Part shown: positions 51,638 to 62,284 of the stretch, one piece after another | Layout: the number at the start of each line of letters is the position of its first letter | How positions within the stretch are numbered: the first letter of the stretch is position 1 | NCBI GenBank assembly: GCA_013399855.1 | Contig: VXAY01002117.1 | Coordinates: forward strand, 792,565 to 856,564 | Direction: 5' to 3' | DNA: 64,000 nt | Origin: Oxyruncus cristatus | Taxonomy: Eukaryota; Chordata; Aves; Passeriformes; Cotingidae | Notes under the pieces: model-generated | Database searches by the model: none | What the model saw: only the letters and a program-made list of their open reading frames with translations | Told to the model about the DNA's origin: nothing | Made by a program: the position numbers and the translations under genes

Positions 51638-52878
51638 CCATCATCTCTGGCTTCACAACAGATGTTTGGGGGGTGGGACGACTGCAGTTCTTACCTTTGC
51701 ATTGGAATTTCCACTGGATAAAACAGATCTAACAATTATAATGGGCCAAATTCAAAGCCATGATGAGGTGTTGTGCCAGAAAAACTACAGCTGGCCAAGG
51801 AAACTATTCAGAAACTACTCCAAGTGCAGTTCTCCTTCACAGGGCCTGTGGACTGTGGCTGTCTGCATTCAGAACAAGAGGTTGTACATCCAAGCATCAA
51901 AGACCAAGGGTCCTCTGACTCCCCCAACACACCTGAGCCACATTTGCATCACTCCTGTCTATCCCAGGAAACACTCACATGGCAGTGGGGAAGACATGGG
52001 GCTACCACCAATACCTCTTCAGGAATAGCCAAAATCAAACACCCAGTCTAGTCATTTTCCACCACGCACAGACAGACAAATAAAATCTGCCATGTAAAAG
52101 AAAAATTAAGTCATGCTCTCCATAGCAAAGAGAAAACACAATTTAAACTTCTTTAGGGTTTTGATGTTAGTTGTTCTCATAAAGAGACACACTAGGAAAA
52201 CAGGCTACTGCTTAGCATGTTCATAATTTTCTCATCAGTCTATTTTCTCTTTTATAGCCAAATCACATAAGGTTCCCACTCATCTTTCAAAATAACATTT
52301 TCCTTTTCAAATTACAAATATTTAGGATAACATGAAAATCATTCCTTTACATGCCGGTGTTACTTGATGGCATGATAACACAGCTATATCACATAATCAC
52401 TGAGTAACAGATTCCAGTAAAAGGAAAAGTGTCATGAAAGAAGTGAGGGGAAGTTTGTGTTTCTGAAGAAACGTTCATGGTTTGCAGGGTCGGGTTTGGG
52501 GGTGCTGTTGGCAGTGGTGCATTTGCTCGTGTTCAGACCTTATGCTGGCTTTGAGCTGTGTAGTGTACAGGGACAGCCGGGGTAAGCTCAGGCTTAGGCT
52601 GTTTTAGGCTCAGGATTAGGAGAAGATTACATAAAAAGACAAATTGATCTCAAGATCCTGACGAGGAGATTGAAACTGGTGCAGGTTCTACTGGGATGGG
52701 GATTAAAGTTTCAGAAAAGAGAGATGTAAGAGCTCATGTTCTTGTTGAACCCTATTGGGCTGCAAGATTAGGAAAAACACTTTTTGTTACCAAAGGCATG
52801 TAGATTATATGACTCATTTTGTTCTGGGTTTTCTTCCACCCATTTAATGGAAAAGAAACAGTTCCAATTTTTAAACCA

Positions 52879-52910
52879 CACTAATTGCATTGTTCACTAA
52901 TTGCATTGCA
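52879..52910. repeat. 16-bp tandem duplication
   Basis: CACTAATTGCATTGTT (52879-52894) is followed directly by CACTAATTGCATTGCA (52895-52910), identical at 14 of 16 bases. A further partial CACTA follows. Each copy contains TAATTGCAT, a homeodomain- and POU-like string. Confidence 0.85.
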
Positions 52911-53784
52911 CACTATGAACAGGATTTCACCAGTCTTGGAAGACTTAAAAAGATACAAACTTCTATGAAACAGTAGAATCTGTAATATAAATACAAGCTT
53001 TACCAACTGTGGATTAAAGGTCCCAGAAACATGAGGAATTAATATTAAACTTTAGCAGACTAATGTTTTTGTCAGTTCTGAGTTGTTCATATGCCTTGAT
53101 ATCCACGAAGCTCTGTATTTCGCAAAAATTTTTGCTATAAATTACTTTTTTGTAAACAGTTTTCATTCCTGGCAACTAAGGATACATCAGAAGCTTTCTC
53201 ATAAAAACAAATTTACTACTTATCATACTGCTGTATTGGTTTAAAGAGATTAAAAATCGAGTACGTGACAAGATTACCTATTTAATTCAGTGTAACAGGA
53301 AATCTGAGCTTTTTAGTTCTCAGCCTCATTGCTGCTTGCAATTCTGCTTTACCAGGCTTGTTAATTATTACTATGAAGTTCAAATGATTCTATTGTTTCA
53401 GCAATATCCATTAATTTGCTTTTATGAAAGCTTGAAAAACATCCTGGAGCCTTAATGAACGTGCTTAAGTGCAATACTCTGGACTGCTTTTACACCAATA
53501 TTGAAAGCATTACTCATCCTGGTTTTTTAAATACAGAGGATTTTTTCAGCATTATTGCACAGTTATTTGTGCTCTGTTTATGTGGATATGATATCTCTGT
53601 GTATATGGTGTCTTATTTCCCGCAGACACCACATGAGCAATGTCTACTTTGAAGGCCCTTAACATCAGAGGTCAACATCCCTCTCGTGTTGGAGGGTTTC
53701 GGAAACAGAAAAAGCAGACCTTCCCCTATCCACTTATTGTCCTTCAGACAGTCTCCTTCAGTGACAACTACTCTCCCATTCCAG

Positions 53785-53813
53785 TTTTTTTTTTGTTTTT
53801 TTGGGGTTTTTTT
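53785..53813. repeat. T/G homopolymer tract
   Basis: T10, G, T7, GGGG and T7 follow one another, ending in AAATC. It is low-complexity sequence about 200 bp outside the left edge of the solo LTR. Confidence 0.85.
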
Positions 53814-54017
53814 AAATCATATTGATTTGCTGCAAATTAATTAAGCTTAGAGCACTGGAAACATGTAAAGTTTTGGTAAGTGTTTCAAAAATCCCTTACC
53901 AATCTGATGAGCTGGGAGTTCCAGTCTTCTTCCCTCGGCTGCAACACCCACGCTTCCTCAGGGTGCTCAATAGGCACCCACAGGGGATGAGAAACTGTAT
54001 TTGGGCCAAGCTGTAGT

Positions 54018-54021
54018 AAAC
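54018..54021. repeat. Target-site duplication AAAC (left)
   Basis: AAAC directly precedes the LTR's left TG terminus and is matched by AAAC at 54576-54579 directly after the right CA terminus. A 4-bp duplication is typical of class I (gammaretrovirus-like) endogenous retroviruses. Confidence 0.7.
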
Positions 54022-54089
54022 TGATGCCAGAAAAAACGGCAGAAAGTAACTGCTTAGAAACAAATTTTGTGTCTTTAAGCAGCAAGGTA

Positions 54090-54095
54090 TTTATT
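54090..54095 (-). terminator. LTR polyadenylation signal AATAAA
   Basis: AATAAA in minus orientation lies 68 bp downstream of the TATA box. This spacing is normal for an LTR with a short R region. It could still end transcripts that enter from the right. Confidence 0.75.
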
Positions 54096-54162
54096 GCAAC
54101 GCTGGAGAGCCCCCGATTCGCATCGGACAAAGAAGCTCTAAAGTTTGAGTGAGAAGTCAGGG

Positions 54163-54168
54163 TTTATA
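54163..54168 (-). promoter_or_regulatory. LTR TATA box
   Basis: The minus strand reads GTGTATAAACCCTGAC, a good TATA element for the LTR promoter. Transcription would start about 25-30 bp further left (near 54138) and run leftwards, away from the coding-like tract at 55-56.5 kb. Confidence 0.7.
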
Positions 54169-54575
54169 CACAAATTTTGTGAGGGATTGCAATATTTCTA
54201 CATACATACTCATCAGGGTTTGACAGCTAATTACAATACTCATAATAGGCGGAGTTTGGGTGGAGTTTGAGGAGGAGTCTCCCGGAATCGTCTTTTTGGG
54301 GAAGGATCTGGAGGTCGTTATAGCTTCTTCATCTTCATTAAGGGTTATCTTGCTCTCCTCATCCTCTGATGTCCCTTTCAACTTTCTTCGTTTTGCTGAC
54401 TACAAGTCAGGAGTCTGCAAAATTTTCTGACCTATGGTCCTTTTGTTCCCCCCAAATACCTTTCTTATCATTAGGTTGCTTAAAGGACATCTTCTATCTC
54501 TTACTTTTAGTATGGTCAGCAAAACAGAACAAGCTGTCTCTGCTATATTTCAACATAGTCAGGGCATCTTTGTCA

Positions 54576-54579
54576 AAAC
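54576..54579. repeat. Target-site duplication AAAC (right)
   Basis: This is the right-hand copy of the 4-bp duplication flanking the solo LTR and matches 54018-54021 exactly. Confidence 0.7.
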
Positions 54580-55102
54580 ATGGTACCAAACTCCATCTTA
54601 GTTAATTCATAAACTCTGCATTCCTCAGGGCAAGGTACCAGGTTTTTTCTTAGAGCAAGATTCCAGCACTTTTCTAAGATAAATTCTTTAAATCCTTATT
54701 TCAAAACCTGCCCATGCACATGCCTATGCATTCTCCTGTTGTTCTCCTACAGAGAGGGAGAACATCTGTCCCACCTTGAGGCTGGTAGAACAAGTTTCCT
54801 TTCTCTCACACAAAGCAGTTTCCTAAAGTTCAAGACCTTGGTCTGCTTTACAATGTAAATATGTGGAATGGCCTTTCAGCATTCCTGTCTTGCAGCACAA
54901 TACACAGCACAGTGCAGAATAAGGGGGACTTTCTCCTCCATAGAGCCTTTGGCACTTTTTTTTATAATGTAACAAAATCTGTGCACTGCATCTGAAAACT
55001 GCTAAGAACAATGACAGCTTTCCCTCTGGCTCTGAGCCAAGCCTTTTGGCACCTTCATCGTCAAGCAATACGCAAGTGCTGGCTGAAAATGTGGGAAGAT
55101 CA
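54580..55102. other. Spacer between solo LTR and coding-like tract
   Basis: This is mostly unique DNA. A minus-strand frame (54823-55122) is open for 99 codons and may be the continuation of the broken tract (CDDLPTFSASTCVLLDDEG). It holds a T8 run near 54955-54962 but no clear terminal poly(T) that would mark a retrocopy end. Confidence 0.4.
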
Positions 55103-56535
55103 TCACAACTTACCATCTTCACAAAATGTGTGAAGCCTTAGACTTTCTGGTTGGTTCCAGCTGCAGAGTTGAAAGTTCACATGTTCATGCAGAGTGCAAA
55201 TGTAGTGCCAAAGGTTTATGTCAAGGCGTAGGGGCTCTTGTGTATATTCAGGTTGGTCTGTACAGCAACAGCAGAGGGGGGAACGTGGGTGCGTACCCGT
55301 GTTAGTACAGCAGATTGGATCACCACCACAGAGAGGTAAGTTGGATGACTTTGCATCTTCCATTGAAGAAGCAATTGATTCTGTTCTCCTGCTTGTAAAT
55401 CTTCTTTCATAGGATTCTTGGTTGACATATTTCAATTTGTGTCTTATGAGAGATGACAGAACCAAAAGTTTGTCTGCTCTTGTCACAGGCCAGGCAGAAA
55501 AACGTTTTTCAAACAGGATGCTGGTTTCACTCTTGGAGAGTCTGCAGGGCAGAGTGAGCTCTGGCAGGACCCTTCATACTCCTCTGCCACTGCTGAGGCC
55601 CCAACAGCATATGAACATCTGCTCTTTGTTCAGCAGCTCTTGCAGGTTGGCATGAGGTATTGGGGGAGAGAGAGTTATGGGCATGTGCTTTCTCAAAGAA
55701 GCTCCAGCCTTCTGTGGTGGAAGGTATTAGGTATCCATCTCTGTACATGAAGTACCCAGAGCCCTTCTGCGACACCTCGTGAAAAGGAAGCTTTGGAAGG
55801 TCTTTTTGTTCCATAAAGTATGCAATAGCATTTCTTCTCCTATTAAACCAGTCTAGGATTTTGGGATCACATTGAAAGCGCAGTGTGGTGGGAGGTGATG
55901 CTTCTTTCTAAGCTGTAGCTCTCTCTTCCAGGTCTTCTTCCACAGAGAGGCTTAACTGTTATATTTGTGAGTTTGTCTTGTAAAGTTGGTGGAATATGGT
56001 GACTTCCTGAAGATACTCTGCTCTCCTACTGCATGAATATTTTGGGTTTGCTTTTAATGAGGGTTGTGGATTTTGAAATGTATGGTGTCAGGGTGATTTC
56101 TGCTTCTCAGAGGAAAGGCAAGGTATTGGCATATCTGTCACATCTAGCTTCTAACACGACAAGCACGTTGGAGGCCATAGAACGATTTACATCTGTTTAA
56201 AACTGGGAATGGTTATAAAATGCCAGAAGTATTGGAACGACATGTCATGCTCAGCTTGGGAAGGTCTTTGTTGTAATAATTAAAATTTCCATTCTTCCGT
56301 ACAAATAATAAGTTTGAGCAGTCTGTTGAGGCTGGTGTAGGAGAACTGACTCTAATTTTCTGCTTGACTTTGACAACCAATGGTGATGAAGAATATTTTC
56401 CTTGTAAATTTAGCAGGCAAAGTGCGAGCACGTAAACCATTTGAAGGACTGATGTTCCCTTACAGTGTGGCAAATACTAGCCTTGTGACTGCTTTATAAA
56501 TTTCTTCAGCTTGTTTCAGTACTGATGAAAATGAT
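55103..56535 (-). pseudogene. Broken coding-like tract, protein not recognised
   Basis: Reading leftwards on the minus strand, protein-like segments follow one another in changing frames without obvious introns. They are: 56535-56463 (contains VLKQAEEIYKAVTRLV); 56473-56213 (NLLFVRKNGNFNYYNKDLP); 56193-55867 (NVLVVLEARCDRYA, then ITLTPYISKSTTLIKSKP), broken by TGA at 56109 and TAG at 56028; 55907-55527 (ILDWFNRRRNAIAYF, GYFMYRDGYLIPS); and 55540-55103 (RADKLLVLSSLIRHKLKY, LRLDINLWHYICTLHE). A sixth frame continues at 55122-54823. Several frameshifts and at least two stops in about 1.4 kb indicate a dead copy if it was one coding sequence. I do not recognise the family. The segments have balanced, globular composition with W, Y, F and C, unlike the Ser/Pro-rich chance frames elsewhere. 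Alternatives are a retrocopy, a dead giant exon, one live exon within decayed sequence (55114-55541), or chance. Confidence 0.4.
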
Positions 56536-56539
56536 TACT

Positions 56540-59500
56540 GTAGGCATTCCTGAATTATATTTTACCTAAATTATGGTATCTTTTTAATCTAAATCAAAAG
56601 ATAGCTTAAATGAGGGAAGCAGCTGTGTGTGCAAATAGAAGTTGGAAGGAGCCTGAGCAATTTGGAAGGTGACAACATATAAGCTCTGCACTCTGCTTTG
56701 CTTCAGGCAAGTCACATAATTTCACTGGTACTTCCTAGATTATAAAAGGCAAAATGAAGCAGAGGAGATAATCAATATTTTGCTGACTACTCAGGTATTA
56801 GAATGTTTATTGAGTGGATGCATGTAAAGTCACTGAGAAGGAAACCATATGGGAGTGATGATGATATTAGAGCTGTCGTTATTAATAAGACTGTTGACTA
56901 GAACTGTCCTTTTTGATCAGTTGCTCCTTTATCCAAAGAGAAGCTGGGAAAAAAAGTGAAAAGAGCTAGAATTTATATCCACAGATAGCATAATACTAGA
57001 AACTTCTGGGCAGGCAGCACTGTCTGCTGTATACAGAGCCTGTTTAGGGAATGTAATGCCATTAAATTCTGCAGTTACTGCAGAGATTGTTTTGTGGAGG
57101 TAATGTTCAGCTTCCACTGGGCATCTATCACAGCTAGATTTAATAGGAAAGGAAAAAAAAAAAAAGAACAAACCAAAAAAAGCCTTGCTGTTTCTGAATT
57201 ATTATGGAAATTCAGTAAAGGAAGGGCTTGTGCTGCTGACAAGGGAGTGCTATCTCTCGCTGGATCAGGTCCTGCAGCACTCACTGAGGCAAAGATTCCT
57301 CCCAAAAACAGGATGAAATAATGATCCAGTTGGAGTCAATGGGAGATTTCCCACTGGCATTGATGGAGGCAAGATTTCACCCTGCAGCTTTTGGAGAACT
57401 ACTTGGAAATTTCTACAGGGAAATGTAGGAAGAAGAAAGGAAGGAGCAGTGCTTGCAAATAAGAAGTTGTACTGTATGGAAGATAATAACTCCTACCTTT
57501 TCTCTGTGCAGAAAGTCTGTAATATAACTGTAATGGAGGCTTTTTCCTCTTCTATGCTGCAGGGCCTACCCTTTCCCAGGTAATCCCAGTAACTCTGTAC
57601 AGCCCAGGTAATCCGAATAACACCTTCAGCTTCAGCTCTGGGTGACATGGTAAAACATGAAGCAGGTTTTCAGTCCTTTTCAGTTAATCACTCTCCATCA
57701 GAAAGGCAGATGTGGACAGTGTGGAGGAGCTTCCTGCATCAGGTTTACTTCTCTTAGTAACCTCTTACAGACTCACAACTAGTCCATGAGGTCTGCAGAG
57801 GATGCTTGGACAGGGACACTGAGCTTCCACAGCTACTCCCTCGCGTGCCAAGCATGCCCTGTGAATCTTACTCCTAACTATACTTAAATCATAAATACTT
57901 TTGCAAAATAACACATAAGACTTCTGTGTTTGATGTCACCAGCATTCACATTACCGATGTGATCCCTGCAGGATTCTAAATTGTATTGAGCTGACTATTT
58001 CTTTTATACGCTACTAGCTCTGAATTTTCTCTGGAATAACAACATAAATGCCATTCATGTATAAATGTGACATTCACGGCTGCCAGCCACCTCCTCACCT
58101 GCCCTAGCACACTCCCACAGAAACCGAACAATTCTCTCACACAAAATTGAACAAAAAGTTTACTAACATTAAACACAATTGTGTGATTATTACCTAAAAA
58201 AAATGGGAAAAAAAGCTTATTTGAAGACACCAAAGCCAGCCCATACTGCAGCTCTGTGACCTGTTGCTTTTATATTTGCCTATCCTCTTCTAACAAGCCC
58301 TAACAATAACAACAATGTAATAAATGCACCAACCACCAGCTGTGGCTGACTTCACTAAAAAAGTTCAGCACAAAACTCAATTCAGCCTGTAGCCAAAAGC
58401 TGAGGACCACAGAAGATTTAGCAAGAAACACAAGATCTCACTCTTGTGTTTTCAAAACTTAACCTTAGCAAACTTTAACTCCAGCCTAAAGGTACTCAGA
58501 TCACAAGCAGTTATACTGAAGATAAAGTGGCACATTCACCCCCAGCACCAACTCTCATCCCACCTCAGTGGTTCCTTAAAGATACAGAAAGGGGCCTCTG
58601 CTCTTTTCTCACCCTTTCCTCACTTCCACTGCCTCAATGCCCACACCTGCAGAGCAAATCTAAACACCCTGTAGTCCCTCCTGCCAAAACCACCTCTTGT
58701 GCCGCACTAACTGCTCCCGGAGGGAAATTCAGCAAGAAACCAATTGTTGCCTTCTCAAGGCGAGAAAAGACAGCAGTTCTGACACCGGCCTAGAAGGAAA
58801 AATGTTGCCTCACAGGGACTTTGATGAATTTGTCATTACTTCAGACCTAAAGCAGGCAGCAACTGTGAGATCCTGCCGTGCTGACTGTTTAGAAGCTATG
58901 GCAATGCTCTGTGCACTTCCACACGCTGCCAGGCCTTAGGCAGGATGATTAATAGCCCTCTCTCACAGCTCTGTGAATGGGAAGATAACGGCAGTGACAG
59001 ATCACTGTTGCTGACTCTCCTAGTTGCCGCCGGCCTCTGGAAAGTTATAAAATGCTGTGATTTCTTTAGGTGTGTCAGCATTCCTGGCTGTAGTTAGAAC
59101 CCAGAATTACAGCTTCGAGCACGTAACTCACAGCTGACAAAAGATCCTTTAACAGTCTAGCAAAGCACCGATCAGGGCGAGAGAGCTAAAAGGTCAATTA
59201 CCAACTAAGTCACAAATGTTTCATTCAAGTTTTTTTAAAAATTAAATCATTTTTTAAAAATACTTCTTTTTTTCCCCCATTTTTTTAAACTCTTGAGCTG
59301 GTTGGACAGATCTGCCCTTTCAGGAAGAACTAAGAGCCTGTCATTTTGTCCCTGGCACATCCCCTCCTGATCGTAAGAAGCTCTGAACTCCACTAAATCT
59401 AAGTTCATAGAGGCATCCTGATAACTAATAAAGGTAAGTCGTTCATGCTATCCTCTAGAATAATCAAGCCTGCTTTGAGATGTCTTCCCTGCTCGGAAAT

Positions 59501-62284
59501 CCTTGCAAATTCAATTTGCATGGTTAATTAGCATCTATGCCCTCATGCTGCACTGTTTACAAGAAACAGTCCTCATTACACAGCCATGCATCTATATCTC
59601 CTCTGCTTCTGAGTATACACTGTGCGTTTCAATTCTTGAATTTGTTCACTTGCTGGTTTGGGTGTGAGACACACACTTCAGCACTTTGAAGTGGCAGCCT
59701 ACCACCTTCATATCTGTTTTGCTCAGTTATATTTATGATCCAGCTCTTGGAATTCCTTTCCGATAAAGCTTTTCCGAAATACCTGAAATCCATCATAGCT
59801 TCACCTGTACAACTGTGAAAAGCCTTTTGATCTTAGAAGCAGAAATGACCCTGGAAGCTCATACAAATTCAAAAGGTAACACATCGAGGGATGGAGGGCA
59901 GGGAAGCTGAAATCTGAGAGCTGTATCAAAAGAATTATTTTTCTTTATTAGAATTTGTACCTGTTTTCTTGCCTTTCTATTTGGGCATCGATTTAGAGCA
60001 CCTGTCTACCTGCAGCTCTGCTCAGCCTCTCTCTTGCACACACGGTTCAGGCACGCCAGGGAAATGCCACCTTACAGATGGGGAATGGGGCAGACACACA
60101 CAAGGGTGCTGAAAGATTTAGGTATCACTCAAGTAATGCAGTAACATCTTGCAAGAGGCAATTATGAGTACCATTAACATATTCTCCCAGGTATACATTA
60201 GCTCTCTATTTGTGTCCATAATGGATCTGTGTAAGTTATTTCAGAAACAAATGTAACACAATCTGCAAATAGCCCAGATGCTGCTGATGGAACAGCACTG
60301 GAAAATGTTGTAGGGCAAAATCACCCAAGCAAGACTGACAAACTAAGAAATAACCCTATCTCTTTTATATCCTAAGCTTAACACCTACCAACTTAATTTG
60401 CCTTTTCTTCATTTGCTTACTCCTTGCATATTCCTCACACAACAGATTTTTCCTTGGACACATCCACACCCCAAGCCAAGTGCCATGGCATGCCAAGGAA
60501 CACCACTTTTGTCTGGTGACTTAGAAACACATATTCAAAGAGGCTGCAAAAACCCTGGGGTGTTTTCCTCCAGGCACTGGTAGTGATTCAGTACAGATGC
60601 CTTCACAGGGGGGGCTCAGAGGGCCTTAGACTTCTCAGTTTTGTGACAACACACCATTTTTGGACTTCTCCACACCCACAGTGAGGCAGGCCCAAAACAT
60701 TACTTCATGTCTTCTTGTTGCTGCTGCGTGAAAAACGCAGGCCTGGAACTATCTGCACTGATAGTCTACTATTTGTTTTTACATTATGTACATTTTACAT
60801 TTACTTTTTTGATTTCTTTTTATGGATTCTTGACTGTTTTGATATGCTTCAGCCACTAATAAGAGACAGCGTTATTTTAAGACTGGTCACAGCACATTTC
60901 TATTCCACCACGATAAAGTCCCTGGGTAATAAAGACTTGGAAAACATTGTGTTAAACAGCATAAAAAAAAAAAATTCATTCTCCATTTTCCAATACAGAA
61001 AGCCACAATATATATGGTTATTAATGCAAGGGAGTGCAAGGTGTGTATTGCTACAGCAGGGGTGAGCTCCACCAAAAATGACCAGCCTCTAAATCCTTTG
61101 GTGATCAGGCCAAAGCCCTGGAGCTGTTCAATGAAAGGTACAGTTTAACACAAAGCATGCACTGAGTGCTGTGCAATGAAGGAGTGATGCCCCATGGAAG
61201 GAGGGGGGTTTCTGTCATTTCCCTTGCCCAGGAGGAACACAAGCTCTGTCAGGGTTGCTCTGACGATGTGACACAGCCCAAGGGCGATGAATGGGTCACG
61301 CTCAAAGCCCATCCAGCCCAGAGAATGGGTGGTCAGCAGCACATAGCTTGGTCTGAGTACAGACGGAACCTTTCTCTAGTGCACACCTTTGGCTTTCAGA
61401 AATCCAGGGATTACAGGCTCGCACAGAGATTGGGCAAAATGCATCTTTACAGAGACTTAAAGAACTTCGCATGCAGGGGTCTGTTACTGATGTTCTTGTT
61501 CCTCCAGCAATCAACAAAGTATGTTCCTCACAAGAAGCAGCACTTCATAGACAAATAAAAGGCATGACCCCTGCCCCAAGCTGTTTACAGTGGAATGAGA
61601 AAACACGGTAAAAGGCAGGGAAGTGGAACGAGAGAACTGATACAGCATAGTGACGAGAGGGCGCCTGCTTTCACGATCCAAGCATCTGCTGTTTCCATCT
61701 TTTAAAACACTGGCACAAGCTTTCAGGACCATGCCTGCCCTATCACCAACATGCCAGCATGGCAAGCCTAACTTTCGCATCAGTGATTCCCTTCTCTAAA
61801 TCCCTCTTTTCCTTTGCTTGCAATGCTATTGTTCCCATAAGATCCCATTACATATTAATAACCATTCATCCATTCATTCTGATTCCAGAAGGGAAATACC
61901 AGCTACACAGTAGCTGACAAAGTGAGATTTTATTAACAGGTCTTAACATTTCACTCATGTTTCCAACTTCACCATGGTTTTTGAAACAAGGAGAAAAGAA
62001 ACGATCTGGCACTCAGTCATGCCAACACTCGACTTTTGTTCACTTAGGTTAACTAATAGTTTGACTCTTCAGCTGTCACCTCATCCCTCTGCCAGCTATG
62101 TTTCCCAGCCAGCTATCCCTGCATGACTTCTCGTCTCCACCTGTTTGAAGCAGAGCCATTCACCACCAGTGCAGTGGGCTTAATCACGATGCAGCCTTCT
62201 GTGATGAACAGTCATGAAGCTCAAATAAGGATACTGATGAGAAGCATATGAACCACCATGTGAGAACTCCAGTCGTTTCACAGG
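56540..62284. other. Unique non-coding DNA
   Basis: No gene could be supported. It holds A13 at 57153-57165, a possible old dispersed repeat at 57325-57385 and A12 at 60963-60974. Open frames are at most about 130 codons and lack recognisable motifs. Confidence 0.5.
57325..57385. repeat. Possible ancient sauropsid interspersed repeat
   Basis: The text GGAGTCAATGGGAGATTTCC, then CATTGATGGAGGCAAGATTT and CACCC resembles a dispersed sauropsid motif in which TTGAAGTCAATGGGAG and CATTGACTTCAATGGGAGC face each other as an imperfect inverted repeat. I recall the motif but cannot name the family with certainty, and this copy is diverged. Confidence 0.35.

Larger units (their letters stand above)
31023..54021. 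other. Unique non-coding DNA with simple repeats
   Basis: No gene could be supported. Contents include a G7A18 purine tract at 36982-37006, a GT/AC hairpin at 42579-42604, A16 at 50948-50963, short tandem duplications at 51600-51637 and 52879-52910, and a T/G tract at 53785-53813. Locally GC-rich segments near 31.15-31.48, 40.2-40.4 and 45.1-45.4 kb have overlapping open frames in several phases without protein signatures. Confidence 0.5.
54022..54575 (-). mobile_element. Solo LTR of an endogenous retrovirus
   Basis: The 554-bp element begins TGATGCCAG and ends CTTTGTCA on the plus strand, so it has the canonical TG...CA termini of an LTR. It is flanked by the 4-bp direct repeat AAAC. Read on the minus strand it has the order U3, TATAAA (54168-54163), AATAAA (54095-54090), U5 and CA, which fixes the orientation. 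A GC-richer segment (GGGGGCTCTCCAGCG) lies just before the polyadenylation signal, as often seen in R. No gag, pol or env sequence and no second LTR are recognisable nearby, so this is a recombined solo copy. The 4-bp duplication suggests class I. The frame at 54157-54381 (minus) is an accident of U3. The edges rest on the terminal dinucleotides plus the duplication. Confidence 0.8.

Noticed and set aside
51579..52028. 149-codon plus-strand frame
   Set aside because: A second frame is equally open over half of it, and its start lies in the 19-bp tandem duplication. No domain seen.
54157..54381. 74-codon acidic minus-strand frame
   Set aside because: Lies inside LTR U3, so it is not a host gene.
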